From assembly GCA_016719945.1 (NCBI GenBank), contig JADJYE010000008.1:248001-312000 (forward strand): a DNA stretch of 64,000 nt. The letters run 5' to 3'. Positions within the stretch are counted from its first letter, which is position 1; the number at the start of each line of letters is the position of its first letter. The notes below the pieces were generated by a model. It searched no databases and was not told the origin of the DNA. It saw nothing but the letters and a program-made list of their open reading frames with translations. The DNA comes from Polyangiaceae bacterium (GTDB lineage Bacteria > Myxococcota_A > Polyangia > Polyangiales > Polyangiaceae). The translations under genes and the position numbers were made by a program. Positions 44,065 through 53,775 of the stretch are shown piece after piece.

Positions 44065-46509
44065 CTACTCCTCGAGCGGCCTGGCCTCGGCCTCGGCGAT
44101 CCGCTCGAGCGCCGTCGTGAGGCTGTGACGGGCGCGCTCGAGGGAGGCGCGATCCTCGCCCCACTTCGCCCGCGCCTTCTCGAGCCGAGCCTTCTCCACC
44201 GCGAGCGAGCCCTCGAGGTCTGCCACCTTGCTCTGCGACGCCCGCAGCTCCTCGTCGCGCGCCTTGAGCTTGGTGCCCAGGTCCCGAGCCTGCTCCTCCG
44301 TGTCCTCCAGCTTCTCGCGCGTGGTCGCTAGGTCCGTCGAGCGCTTGTCGACGTCCGACTGGAGAGAGTCGCGCTCGTGCTGTAGCTCGTCGCGCTCGGA
44401 CGTGCGCAGCTCGAGCGCCCCTTCGAGCTCACGCACCTTCGCCTCGACGTCGGCGAGCTTCTTCTTCGTCGCCTCCAGCTCGCTCTCGAGCTCCTGGCGC
44501 TTCGTCGAGAGCTCGGCGCCTCGGGCCTCCGCGGCCTCGAGCTTCTTCCGTGTCTGCTCGAGGGCGTCCGTGAGCTCGGCGATCTTCTGGTCCCGCTCGC
44601 GGACCTCGCCGGCGTTTTTCGTGCGCTCGGCCGAGAGCTCTGCGTCTGCCGCCTCGCGCTGCTCGCGAGCCACGGCTTGGTGCTTCTGCTCGAGCTCCCG
44701 CTCGCGGTCGGCCAGCCTCTGGTCGGCCTTCTGCTGTTGGTCTTCCAGCGCGCGCGAGCGCTTGTCGTCGAGCTCCTGGGTCAGCGCAGCGAGCGCGCTC
44801 TCGCGCTCCTGCTCGAGGCGCTGCTTGTCCGCCTCACGGTCGCGCTCGAGACCCGCGACGGTCGCGTCGCGCTCTTGCTTCGCAGCCTCGAGCGCCGCTC
44901 GAGCCTCGGCCTCGGCGCCTGCGAGGGCCTTGTCGTGGGCTGCCCTCGCGTCGGCCAGGGTCCTGTCGTGGGCTGCCCTGGCGTCGGCCAGCGTCTTTTC
45001 ATGGTCAGCCTTGGCGCTCGCGAGATCGCGGGCGTGCGCCTCATCTGCAGCGAGGGCGGCTTGCTTGGTCTGGGCGAGCTCGGCGGCCTGCGCGCTGAGG
45101 TTCGCCTCCGACTTCTCGAGCCGCTTCTTGACGTCCTCGGCGCGCTTCGTCGCGAGGTCCTTGTCGGCGCGGAGCGAGTCGACCTGCCCCTCGAGATCGG
45201 CGCGGGCCCTCTCGAGCTCGAGGATCTTGTCGACCTGATCGGCCTTCTCGCGCTCGAGCGAGAGGGTCTGATCGCGGAGCTCGATGACCTCTTTGTCCTT
45301 CTTCGACGCCTCGTGGCGCAGGCCGATGAGCTCTTTGTCTTTCTTGTTGAGCGCCTCGCGCAGGTCGAGAAACTCTTTGCTGGAGACCCCGCCCCCGCGC
45401 GGACCTGCCGACGCGACGCGCTGGCGAAGGTCCTCGATCTCGCGACGGAGGATGCCTACCTCCTCCTCGGACACCTTGGCGGACGACTCTGCCTCGAAGC
45501 GCTGGGCCGCCGCCGTCGCCGAGGCGACGTCCTTCGAGAGGCGAACGATCTCGTCCTTCGCGCGGTTCAGCTCGGCGCGGAGGCGATCGCTCTCCTCGCT
45601 TGGCGGCGCATGCGGCGAGCCAGGCGCCTCCGAGACGCGCAGGGACGCAGGCGGCGGCATCGAAGCGCCCTTGGCCGGGGGCGGCGCGACGGACGCAGGG
45701 GGCGGCGTGGGCGGCGGCGCGACGGACGCGGGGGGCGGCGTGGGCGGCGGCGCCGGCATCGACGGCGCTCTCGGGGGCGCGGGGACCGACTTCGGGGGCG
45801 GTGTGAGCGCGGACGGAGGCACCGACGCGGCGCGCTCGGTGGGCGCGGCAGCGGGGGCAGCGGGGGCAGCGGCGAGCGGCGCGACCTCCTCTTCGTCGCC
45901 CATCAGGCGGTCGAAGGCGTCGCCGATGAACTCGTCGATCTCCTCGTCTCCCTTGATCGGTGCCTCGGCCGCGGGCGCGGGCCGCATGGACATCGGTCGC
46001 GCGGGGGGCGCCGGCGGGGCGACGGTCGGCGGCCGTGGCGGGACCGTCGGCTGGGGCTTGACGTCGGTCTCCTCCTCTTCGTCGAGCAGCTCGATGGCGT
46101 CGTCCATCGCGATGGCGTCATCGCCGCCGTCGGAGTCTCCGATGGGCACGTACTGGCGGATGTGCTCGAGGAGCTCCCCGAGCGCGATCGGCTTGTGCAC
46201 GTAGTCCTCCGCCCGCGTCCGCAGCTTCTTGTGCTGCTCGAACGTGTCGTCGCTGGACTCGCTCGACATGATGATGAGCGGCACGTCTTTCAGCTGCGGG
46301 TCCTTCTTGAGCTTGTTGCAGACGGAGAACCCGTTCATGCGTGGCAGCTCGATCGAGAGGAGGATCAGGTTCGGCGGGTCGGTGGTCGCCGCCGTGAGCC
46401 CGGCGTTGCCGTCGTCGACGACTTGGACCGTGCACCCGAGGCGAGAAAGCTCCGTGCGCAGCTCGCCGGCGAACGCGGCGTCACTCTCGAAAACGAGGAC
46501 CTTGGTCAT
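44065..46509 (-). CDS. FrzS-like pseudo-receiver/coiled-coil protein
   Basis: An 814-residue protein resembling FrzS, a Myxococcus xanthus motility protein that moves between poles. The N-terminal receiver-like domain (about 1-115) has FESD for the acidic pocket, but the phospho-acceptor Asp is replaced by Ser52 (LILLSIELPRMNGF). K106 and the FrzS-like KLKKDPQLKDVPLII...FEQHKKL block are present, so it probably does not accept phosphate. A Pro/Ala-rich linker follows with an 11-residue repeat (PPPTPPPASVA twice), then about 460 residues of coiled coil. Start ATG 46509. True orthology to FrzS needs a profile or tree. Confidence 0.8.
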   Translation of the reverse strand: MTKVLVFESDAAFAGELRTELSRLGCTVQVVDDGNAGLTAATTDPPNLILLSIELPRMNGFSVCNKLKKDPQLKDVPLIIMSSESSDDTFEQHKKLRTRAEDYVHKPIALGELLEHIRQYVPIGDSDGGDDAIAMDDAIELLDEEEETDVKPQPTVPPRPPTVAPPAPPARPMSMRPAPAAEAPIKGDEEIDEFIGDAFDRLMGDEEEVAPLAAAPAAPAAAPTERAASVPPSALTPPPKSVPAPPRAPSMPAPPPTPPPASVAPPPTPPPASVAPPPAKGASMPPPASLRVSEAPGSPHAPPSEESDRLRAELNRAKDEIVRLSKDVASATAAAQRFEAESSAKVSEEEVGILRREIEDLRQRVASAGPRGGGVSSKEFLDLREALNKKDKELIGLRHEASKKDKEVIELRDQTLSLEREKADQVDKILELERARADLEGQVDSLRADKDLATKRAEDVKKRLEKSEANLSAQAAELAQTKQAALAADEAHARDLASAKADHEKTLADARAAHDRTLADARAAHDKALAGAEAEARAALEAAKQERDATVAGLERDREADKQRLEQERESALAALTQELDDKRSRALEDQQQKADQRLADRERELEQKHQAVAREQREAADAELSAERTKNAGEVRERDQKIAELTDALEQTRKKLEAAEARGAELSTKRQELESELEATKKKLADVEAKVRELEGALELRTSERDELQHERDSLQSDVDKRSTDLATTREKLEDTEEQARDLGTKLKARDEELRASQSKVADLEGSLAVEKARLEKARAKWGEDRASLERARHSLTTALERIAEAEARPLEE

Positions 46510-46613
46510 GTTGGGGGGGGCCCGTGCCGGCGAGGGCCAGCCTCGGGTCGCGCCACGATATCGGTCCCGCGCGACCCGGGTCAAACTAGGGTTTCGCCGC
46601 AGCGCGAAAAAAC

Positions 46614-47739
46614 CTACGCCGGCGAGAAGTGGCGCTCCGGCTCGTCGCCGAAGCAAATCCCCAGCTCGCGAGCGGAGCACACGATTCCCCGGTCGACGGG
46701 GACGGTCCGCGTCCGCCCGGCGGCCTCCTCGAGCGGGACCAGGCGAACGTCCCCGCCGCGCATCGCCACCATGCCGCTGGCCGTGCTGTTCGCGATCTCT
46801 CCGATCGCGGCCGCGCCGAACCGAAGGGCGAGGACGCGGTCGCCGCTCGACGGGTGGCCACCGCGCTGCAGGTGCCCGAGGACCATGCTGCGGGTCTCCT
46901 TCCCGGTGAGCCGCCCGAGCTCGACCGCGATTCGCTCGGCGATGCCCCCGAGCACCGGCACGCCTCGAAACTCGTCCCCCTGCGACTTGACGGCGAGCGC
47001 GCCGCCGGAGGGGATGGCGCCCTCGGCCACGACGACGATCGAGAACCGCCGTCCGCGGCGCTCGCTGCAAGACCTTCTCGGCGACGCGCTCGGCCGTGAA
47101 CGGGATCTCGGGGATCAGGATCGCATCGCCTCCGCCTGCGAGCCCGGCCGTCACGGCGATCCAGCCGGCGTGGCGGCCCATCACCTCGACGACCATGACG
47201 CGCTCGTGCGCCTCGGTCGTCGTGTGGAGGCGGTCGATGGCCTCGGTGGCGATCGACACGGCGGTGTCGAAACCGAAGGTGATGTCGGTCTCGGCGACGT
47301 CGTTGTCGATCGTCTTCGGGACGCCGATGACGCGCGGCAACCCCTTGTCGAGCAGCTTCTTCCCCATCGTCAGCGACCCGTCGCCCCCGATGGCGATCAG
47401 CGCGTCGAAGCCGAGCTCCTTGAAGCGGGCGACGACCTCGTCGGAGCGGTCGACCGGCACGGGCTTGGCGTGCCCTTCGGTCTTCGTCGGATAGTGGAAC
47501 GGATCGCCGCGGTTCGCTGTGCCGAGGATCGTCCCGCCGAGGTGGGCGATGCCCCGCACGGCGTCACGGTCGAGGTGCACGAGGCCGTTCGGCTCGAGCA
47601 TCCCGCGGTAGCCGTGGCGGATCCCCCACACCTCCCAGCCCTGCTCCAACGCCGCGAGCGTCGCGGACCGGATGACCGCGTTGAGGCCCGGTGCGTCGCC
47701 GCCGCCGGTGTTGATGAGGATCTTCTTCTTGTCGGCCAC
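46614..47739 (-). CDS. 6-phosphofructokinase, one frameshift
   Basis: The N-terminal 225 residues are a clear PFK: LINTGGGDAPGLNAVIR, IGGDGSLTMG, PKTIDNDVAETDITFGFDTAVS and EVMGRHAGWIAV. The frame then breaks at about 47064. Continuing one frame over gives RFSIVVVAEGAIPSGG, VLGHLQRGGHPSSGDRVLALRFG and the stop at 46614. Corrected length is about 374-375 residues, normal for the family. GGDGS suggests ATP as the donor, while PKTIDND is seen in several lineages including PPi users; donor choice should be tested. Start is GTG 47739. The break looks like an indel in CG-rich sequence. Confidence 0.85.
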
Positions 47740-47794
47740 GGTCGCTCCTCGTCCGAGCGTTGACCACTTCCGGCAGCGGGACGCAAGTCGTCGG

Positions 47795-48637
47795 TCACGA
47801 CCCGACGGGGCGCAGCCGCGCGCCGTGCGGCCAGGCGCGGTGCACGACGACGGTCAGCACCAGCGCCAGTCCCAGCACGAGCCACGTCGTGCTGGACTCG
47901 AGCGCGTGGTGGCCATCCCCGAGGACGATGCCGATGACGACGAGCACGGCGCCGAGCGCCGCGGCGATCGAGTTGCCGACGGGCGAGCCGGCGACGCTTG
48001 CAGCCGACAACGGTGCCGCCGCGTGGAGCAGCGCGTGCAGGAGCAGGCCCGCGACCGCGGCGTGCACGACGCCGTGCGAGGTCTCGACGAGCGCGGCGGC
48101 AGCCGGGATCGAGGCGAGACCGACGCCGGTGACGCTGGCAGCGAGCAGCACCCCCACGCGCCCTAGCGCTCCCTTCGGGCCCACGCTGCGCGCCATCGCC
48201 AGCGTGAACATCGCGACGAGCGGGACTGTGTGCGCCGAGATCGCGAACGCGACGGCTGCGGTCGTGGCGCCGTGGTGTCCTGAGCCGACGGCGCCGAGCG
48301 CCACGCCTTCGAACAGCTGATGGACCGCGAGCGCGATCAGCCCGAGCTCGAGCGTCGCTCGAGGCCCGCGCGGCGGGGCGTCACCCGGGATCGCGGGACG
48401 CAGGACCCAGCGCTCGAACGCGGCCGAGCCGAACAGCGCCAGACCGAAGGGCACGAGCGCGAAGAACCCCACATCGTGCGCGGCCTCGGGGAGCAGCTGC
48501 CCGAACACGGCCAGCACCCCCGCGCCGAGCCCCGCGGCGCGGATCGGGCCGATGAGCCGGGTGCTGGCGACGCGGCTCACGCCCACCGCGGCGCCCAACA
48601 CCACGGACAACACGGCGAGCAGGAGGGCGAGCAACAT
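47795..48637 (-). CDS. ZIP family metal transporter
   Basis: A 280-residue membrane protein with about eight hydrophobic helices. The key ZIP motif ALAVHQLFEGVALGAVGSGHHG (helix IV: H...EG) and TSHGVVHAAVAGLLLHALLHA give metal-binding histidines. The loop between helices III and IV is short. ZIPs move Zn2+, Fe2+ or Mn2+ into the cytoplasm. It is followed on the same strand by the PFK gene; the ABC importer lies about 50 bp upstream. No metal-responsive site was seen. Confidence 0.82.
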   Translation of the reverse strand: MLLALLLAVLSVVLGAAVGVSRVASTRLIGPIRAAGLGAGVLAVFGQLLPEAAHDVGFFALVPFGLALFGSAAFERWVLRPAIPGDAPPRGPRATLELGLIALAVHQLFEGVALGAVGSGHHGATTAAVAFAISAHTVPLVAMFTLAMARSVGPKGALGRVGVLLAASVTGVGLASIPAAAALVETSHGVVHAAVAGLLLHALLHAAAPLSAASVAGSPVGNSIAAALGAVLVVIGIVLGDGHHALESSTTWLVLGLALVLTVVVHRAWPHGARLRPVGS

Positions 48638-48688
48638 CGGCGCGGCTGATACCGGGGTGCAGATGCAACCCGCTTGCGATGAGCCTAG

Positions 48689-49501
48689 TCACGCGCCGGT
48701 GCGGGCAGAAAGGGGATTCTGCTCGCTCAAGCGGAACGACACCCGCGGCGCGCTGGGGGACGCGGGGTCGGCGTCGACGGAGGCCTCGACGTCGAACACC
48801 TCGCGCAGGCGGGCGGGCTCGAGCGCCTCGGACGGGACGCCTCGGTGCGCGACCCGCCCTTCGTGCATCAACACGAGCTCGTCGCAGCTGCGCGCGGCGA
48901 GGTTCACGTCGTGCAAGACCATGACGACCCCTGCTCCGCGCCTGGCGACGCCCCGCAAGATCTCCAGCAAGCGCAGCTGCCATGCAGGGTCTTGGCTCGA
49001 CACCGGCTCGTCGAGGACGAGGTAACGCCCCGTCTTTCCGAGGCCGATCTGCGCGAGCACGCGAGCGAGGTGCGCGCGCTGACGCTCACCTCCGGAGAGC
49101 GACGTCGCGAGGTCGTTCGCGCGACGCTCGAGCCCGACCACCTCGAGGCAGCTCTGCACGACCTCGGCGCAGGCCTTGGTCTCCACGGGCGAGTGAGCGG
49201 AGCGCCCGAGCAAGACGAGCTCACGGACGGTGAAGTCGAACGCGAGCTCGACGGACTGGGGGAGCAGCGCCCGGGCGAGGGCCAGCTCGCGCACGCGCAG
49301 CTGCTTCAGCGGCACCCCGTCGAGGGTCACCGTCCCGGCGTCGGGGGTGAGCTCCCCAGCCAGCACGCGGAGCAGCGTGCTCTTGCCCGCGCCGTTGGGG
49401 CCGATCAAGCCCACGACACATCCAGGGCGCACGGACGCGTCGACCGCGTCGAGGACGCGGCGCTCGCCGAAGCTCTTGTGGACACCCGCGCAAGCGATCA
49501 C
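48689..49501 (-). CDS. ABC transporter ATP-binding protein, HmuV-like
   Basis: A 270-residue FecCD-partner ATPase. Walker A GPNGAGKSTLLRVLAG, signature LSGGERQRAHLARVLAQ, Walker B RYLVLDEPVSSQDP and VLHDVNLAARS (switch His) are all intact. HmuV-type proteins energise uptake of haem or iron chelates. GTG 49501 overlaps the permease stop (GTGA), so both are made together. No periplasmic binding protein or TonB receptor is adjacent. Confidence 0.9.
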   Translation of the reverse strand: MIACAGVHKSFGERRVLDAVDASVRPGCVVGLIGPNGAGKSTLLRVLAGELTPDAGTVTLDGVPLKQLRVRELALARALLPQSVELAFDFTVRELVLLGRSAHSPVETKACAEVVQSCLEVVGLERRANDLATSLSGGERQRAHLARVLAQIGLGKTGRYLVLDEPVSSQDPAWQLRLLEILRGVARRGAGVVMVLHDVNLAARSCDELVLMHEGRVAHRGVPSEALEPARLREVFDVEASVDADPASPSAPRVSFRLSEQNPLSARTGA

Positions 49502-50550
49502 GGCGACCTCACCTGGCGGCGGAGCAGGTGCAGAAAGAACGGCGCGCCGATGGCGGCCGTGATCAGCCCGACGGGCAGCTCGGCGGGCGCCAGCGCGGTC
49601 CGCGCGACCGCGTCGGACGCGACCAGCAGCGCGGCGCCCGCGACCGCGCTCGCGGGGACGAGGCCTGCGTGGCGCGGGCCGATCCAGAGCCTCACCACGT
49701 GAGGGATGACCAGCCCGACGAAGCCCACGAGCCCCGCGGCAGCGACGGCCGCCCCGACTCCGAGCGCGAGGGCGACGATGACCGCGCGCCGGAGCGAGAC
49801 GACGTCCACGCCGGTCACCCGCGCGTCGAGCTCGCCGAGCGCGTACACGTCGAGCTCTCGGGCGCGCCCGAGGAGCAGGGCCAACGAGGCGCCCACGAAC
49901 GGCGCCGTCAGCGCGACCTTGGTCCACGTCGCGCTCGTCATCCCCCCGAGGGTCCAGAACGTGAAGCTCCGCAGCTCGGCGTCCGAGGCCACGTGCGACA
50001 GGACGCCGACGACGGCGCCCGCGAACGCGTTGACGGCGATGCCGGCGAGCAGCACCGTCGCGGTCGCGGCGCGCCCGGCCTGCCCGCCGAGCCGCACCAC
50101 CAGCACGGTCGTCGCGGCCCCCGCGAGGAACGCGCCGATGGGGAGCGCGAGCGCGCGGAGCCACGGCCCGGTGGTCGCGAGCAGCGGCCCGGCGACGACG
50201 ATGCACGCCGCGGCGCCGAGCGTAGCCCCCGCCGACACCCCCACCAGGCCGGGATCGGCCAGCGGGTTGCGGAAGAGCCCCTGAGACGCGGCTCCACCGG
50301 CCCCGAGCGCAGCGCCAACCAGGGCGCAGAGCGCCGCCCGCGGCATGCGCAGCGACCAGACGATCACCCGCTCTGACGCGGGAATATCGGCGGCCAGCCC
50401 GGTCCCCCAAGGATCGAGCGCGATGGCGAGCACGTGCCAGATGGAGATCGACGTCGGCCCGACGAGCACGGCAACCACCGACGCCGCGACGAGCGCCGCG
50501 ACGAGCACGGCGAGCGCGAGGCGCAGCGAGGCGCGGTGGGCCGTGGCCAT
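49498..50550 (-). CDS. FecCD-family ABC permease
   Basis: A 350-residue BtuC/FecCD-type permease with about ten hydrophobic helices. Family features are SERVIVWSLRMPRAALCALVGAALGAGGAASQGLFRNPLADPGLVGVSAGATLGA and GLVGFVGLVIPHVVRLWIGPRHAGLVPASAVAGA. These permeases carry iron-siderophore, haem or cobalamin complexes. Start ATG 50550. It is co-transcribed with the downstream ATPase. Confidence 0.9.
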   Translation of the reverse strand: MATAHRASLRLALAVLVAALVAASVVAVLVGPTSISIWHVLAIALDPWGTGLAADIPASERVIVWSLRMPRAALCALVGAALGAGGAASQGLFRNPLADPGLVGVSAGATLGAAACIVVAGPLLATTGPWLRALALPIGAFLAGAATTVLVVRLGGQAGRAATATVLLAGIAVNAFAGAVVGVLSHVASDAELRSFTFWTLGGMTSATWTKVALTAPFVGASLALLLGRARELDVYALGELDARVTGVDVVSLRRAVIVALALGVGAAVAAAGLVGFVGLVIPHVVRLWIGPRHAGLVPASAVAGAALLVASDAVARTALAPAELPVGLITAAIGAPFFLHLLRRQVRSP

Positions 50551-50597
50551 GTGCCCCTTTACACTGGCCGGGTCCCGGCCGGCCCGCGGACTGTCGA

Positions 50598-52061
50598 CTA
50601 CTTCTGCGGGATCGGGACTGGCGCGAAGCGGGTGACGTCGCCGCGCCGGACCTTGGCGAGCAGCACGACGCCCCGGGGGGCGGCGGTCAGCAGCTTCTCG
50701 AGCTGATCGACGTCCTTGATGGGCTTGCCGTCGAGCTCGACGATGACGTCCCCGGCGCGGACCTCCTTGAGCGGAGACGTCGCCGTCAGCCCGTCGACGC
50801 GCACGCCGTCGCCGCCCTTGGCGTTCGACACCTGGACGCCGAGCTGGTTGTCGCGCGGCTCGGAGGGCGCGGGCTTGAGCTTGAGCGGAGGGGGCAGCGC
50901 GTCGTCGTCGAGCCGGTCGAGCTTGGCCGTGGCGTCGAGCTTCTTTCCGGCTCGCAAATACGTGAGCTTCACCTGCGTGCCAGGCGGGTTCTTGGCGACC
51001 TGCCTCGGGAGCTCCTCGGCGTGTTGAATCTCGACGTCGTTCACCGACATGATCACGTCACCGGCCTTGAGCCCGGCGCGCGCGGCGGCGCCCGAGGGCT
51101 CGATCTGCGAGATGAGCGCCCCCTTCACGGCGCCCAGCTTGAGCGCCTTCGCGAGCTCGGGGCTGATGGGCTGGAAGACCAGGCCGAGCTTGCCGCGTAC
51201 GACGTGGCCCTTCTCTCGCAGCTGCTGCACGATCGACTTCAGGTCATCGACCGGGATGGCGAACCCGATGTTGTTCGCGCCCGGACGGATCGCCGTGTTG
51301 ATGCCGATCACCTCGCCTCGCCAGTTGAACAGCGGCCCGCCGCTGTTGCCCGGATTGATGGAGGCGTCGGTCTGGATGAAGTCGTCGTACGGTCCAGCGC
51401 CGATCGCGCGGGATTTGGCGCTGACGATCCCGAGGGTGACGGTGTGGCCCAGCCCGAAGGGGTTGCCGACCGCGAGGACGTGCTCGCCGATGCGCAGGGT
51501 GCTGCTGATGCCGAGCTGGGCCGAGGGGAGATCCTTCGCATCTTTCAGCTTCAGGAGCGCGAGGTCGAGCTTCGGATCGCGCCCGACGACGGTGGCCGTG
51601 AAGTCTCGCTCGTCCGAGAGGCGCACCGTCACCTCGTCGGCGTCACGCACGACGTGCTCGTTCGTGACGACGTAGCCCTGCGGGTCGATGATGAACCCGG
51701 TCCCCGCGCCGGTGCGCTCGCCGGGCGGGCCGCCGCCCTCGGGTCCGAAGAAGAACTCGAACGGGTGTCCGTCGGGCAGGCTCACGCGCTGCGTGGTCGT
51801 GATGTTCACGACCGTCGGCTTCACGCGCTCCGACAGCTCGGCGACGTCGAACGTCGCCGGCACCGGGATGGGCGGCAGCGGCGCCGCGACCGAGAGCGGG
51901 GGCAGCGCGAGGCGGTCCGCGCTCACGTCACCGAGCTTGAGCCCCGCGCTGGCGGCGGGCTCGGTGGAGCCCGGCGTCGTGCCCGCGCACCCGAACAGGG
52001 CGAGCGCGAGGACGAGGGGGGCGAGTCGAGTCGAGGAGCCCGAGAGCGAGGTTCGTTTCAT
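50598..52061 (-). CDS. Periplasmic serine protease DegP/HtrA (lipoprotein-like signal)
   Basis: A 487-residue trypsin-like protease-chaperone. The signal peptide ends in a lipobox-like FGCAG. The catalytic triad is H in VVTNEHVVRD, D in DLALLKLKD and S in INPGNSGGPL. Two PDZ domains follow (EPSGAAARAGLKAGDVIMSVNDVEI; TSPLKEVRAGDVIVELDGKPIKDVDQL). It removes misfolded envelope proteins. ATG 52061 is used; a GTG six bases earlier is also possible. The proC gene is divergent about 200 bp away. Confidence 0.93.
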   Translation of the reverse strand: MKRTSLSGSSTRLAPLVLALALFGCAGTTPGSTEPAASAGLKLGDVSADRLALPPLSVAAPLPPIPVPATFDVAELSERVKPTVVNITTTQRVSLPDGHPFEFFFGPEGGGPPGERTGAGTGFIIDPQGYVVTNEHVVRDADEVTVRLSDERDFTATVVGRDPKLDLALLKLKDAKDLPSAQLGISSTLRIGEHVLAVGNPFGLGHTVTLGIVSAKSRAIGAGPYDDFIQTDASINPGNSGGPLFNWRGEVIGINTAIRPGANNIGFAIPVDDLKSIVQQLREKGHVVRGKLGLVFQPISPELAKALKLGAVKGALISQIEPSGAAARAGLKAGDVIMSVNDVEIQHAEELPRQVAKNPPGTQVKLTYLRAGKKLDATAKLDRLDDDALPPPLKLKPAPSEPRDNQLGVQVSNAKGGDGVRVDGLTATSPLKEVRAGDVIVELDGKPIKDVDQLEKLLTAAPRGVVLLAKVRRGDVTRFAPVPIPQK

Positions 52062-52267
52062 GACCACCGGACGTTGGTAGCGGCGAGGTCCTTGGGTGTG
52101 ACCCCTCCCGACGGAGCCCTTCTGTTGTAGCGCGCCGCCAGGGCCCGGCGAGCGCCAAAGATTGGGTCGAGAGCCCCCAGACCTCGAGCGAGGCTCGAGG
52201 GATCGCAGGAGCCGCAGGCGACGTGGGGCGATGACCCCGCAAAATAGAGTAGCTTGCGGGCGGCATC

Positions 52268-53122
52268 ATGACGATCGCAGAGCGGCTCTCGGGCAAGAAG
52301 ATCGGCTTCGTCGGCGGGGGCGCCATGGCGACCGCCCTCATCAACGGCCTCTTGCACGGCAAGAGCGTGCAGGCCGATCAGATCCGCGCGAGCGACGTGA
52401 AGGCGACGCGACTCGAGGAGCTCGCCGAGAAATATGGCATCGAGACCACGTCCGACAACGCGGCGCTGGTGGCGTGGTCCGACGTCGTCGTGATCGCCGT
52501 GAAGCCTCAGATCGTCGATCGTGTGCTGCCCATCGTGCGCAGCCACTTGAAGCCCGAGGCGGTCGTCGTCTCGGTCGCGGCGGGCGTTCCGATCGCCGTC
52601 TTCGAGGACGCGCTGCCCAGCGGCGCGCGGGTGATCCGCACGATGCCCAACACCGCCGCGATCGCGCTCGCGGGCGCGACGGCGCTGGCCGCGGGGTCGG
52701 CGGCGACCGAGGCGGACATGTCCATCGCGCTCGCCCTGTTCGAAGCCGTGGGCCGCTGCGCCGTGCTGGACGAGAACCTGCTCGACGCCGTCACGGGGCT
52801 GTCGGGCAGCGGGCCAGCGTATGTGATGGTCATCATCGAGGCGCTCGCCGACGGCGGGGTGAAGGTCGGGCTCGGTCGCGACACGGCCCTCATGCTGGCG
52901 GCCCAGACGGTGTACGGCGCCGCCAAGCTCCAGCTGGAGACGGGGGAGCACCCGGGGCGCCTCAAGGATATGGTGACCAGCCCAGGTGGGACGGCGATCG
53001 CCGGGCTCCACACGCTCGAGTCGGGCGGGCTGCGGCGCACCCTGATCGACGCGGTCGAGGCCGCGGCGAAGCGGAGCGCCGAGCTCGGCCTGCAGATGTC
53101 CCAGAAGCGCCGGAGCGGTTGA
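52268..53122 (+). CDS. proC: Pyrroline-5-carboxylate reductase ProC
   Basis: A 284-residue enzyme, the last step of proline synthesis. The NAD(P)-binding motif is GFVGGGAMATALINGLL; RVIRTMPNTAAIALAGATALA and VTGLSGSGPAYVMVIIEALADGGVKVGLGRDTALMLAAQTVYGAAKL are family signatures; VTSPGGTAIAGLHTLESGGLR is the C-terminal motif. Start ATG 52268. A small lipoprotein gene follows on the same strand within 40 bp. Confidence 0.95.
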   Translation: MTIAERLSGKKIGFVGGGAMATALINGLLHGKSVQADQIRASDVKATRLEELAEKYGIETTSDNAALVAWSDVVVIAVKPQIVDRVLPIVRSHLKPEAVVVSVAAGVPIAVFEDALPSGARVIRTMPNTAAIALAGATALAAGSAATEADMSIALALFEAVGRCAVLDENLLDAVTGLSGSGPAYVMVIIEALADGGVKVGLGRDTALMLAAQTVYGAAKLQLETGEHPGRLKDMVTSPGGTAIAGLHTLESGGLRRTLIDAVEAAAKRSAELGLQMSQKRRSG

Positions 53123-53159
53123 GAGGCGCCGCGACTGCTGCGACCATCGGAGCCCCGTG

Positions 53160-53729
53160 ATGCTCTCCCAACCCCTCAGCCAGGCCGCGCGAAGTTGGGC
53201 CCTGCTCGCCCTGGTGCTCGGCGCCGCCCTGTTCGCGTGCGACGCAGACCTCGAGACCGGCTGCCGCGACGGCGAGTGTGGCTCTGGGCTCGCCCCGGTC
53301 GGCGGGGCGGCCTCGTGCGAGACCGAGCGCGGGCTGCCGACCGAGGTCTGCGCGCTGCTCGAGCAGAACTGCCACAAGTGCCACGCCGGGGCGGGCCCCG
53401 GCCCCTTCCCCCTCCTGTACTGGTGCGATCTCGAGGCTCCCCACGGCAACACGGGCAAGAAGCGCTGGGAGCAGATGCGCATCGTGACCGACCCCGAGCG
53501 CACCTTACCCCCACGTATGCCCCTCGACGCCTTCCCGCTCGCCCCCGAGAAGCACGCGGTCTTGACGGCGTTCTTCGATGAATGTGACGCCAATGGAGGA
53601 GTGTGCCCGCAGGGTCCGGGGCCCACCTGCCGAGACGAGGGCGGTGGCGGCGCGGGCGGCGGTGGCGGTGACACCGGCGGCGCCGGTGGGTCGGGCGGCG
53701 CCGGCGGATCGGCCGGCGGCGGCGGGTGA
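53160..53729 (+). CDS. Cytochrome-like lipoprotein with Gly-rich tail
   Basis: A 189-residue exported protein. The signal peptide ends LFACDADL (lipobox). Several cysteines follow, including CHKCHAG, a CxxCH haem-attachment motif. The C-terminus is about 30 residues of Gly with Ala and Ser. The single CxxCH suggests a c-type cytochrome or a cytochrome-like domain, but no distal methionine is assigned. The Gly tail resembles low-complexity linkers of myxobacterial surface lipoproteins. A GTG three bases upstream of the ATG is an alternative start. Confidence 0.7.
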   Translation: MLSQPLSQAARSWALLALVLGAALFACDADLETGCRDGECGSGLAPVGGAASCETERGLPTEVCALLEQNCHKCHAGAGPGPFPLLYWCDLEAPHGNTGKKRWEQMRIVTDPERTLPPRMPLDAFPLAPEKHAVLTAFFDECDANGGVCPQGPGPTCRDEGGGGAGGGGGDTGGAGGSGGAGGSAGGGG

Positions 53730-53775
53730 GCCCGCGCGAACCGAGATCGTCGCTGGCACGTAGCTGGGCTCGAAC

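Noticed and set aside
44677..47763. 1028-residue plus-strand frame over the FrzS-like and PFK genes
   Set aside because: A GC-skew artefact opposite clear coding sequence.
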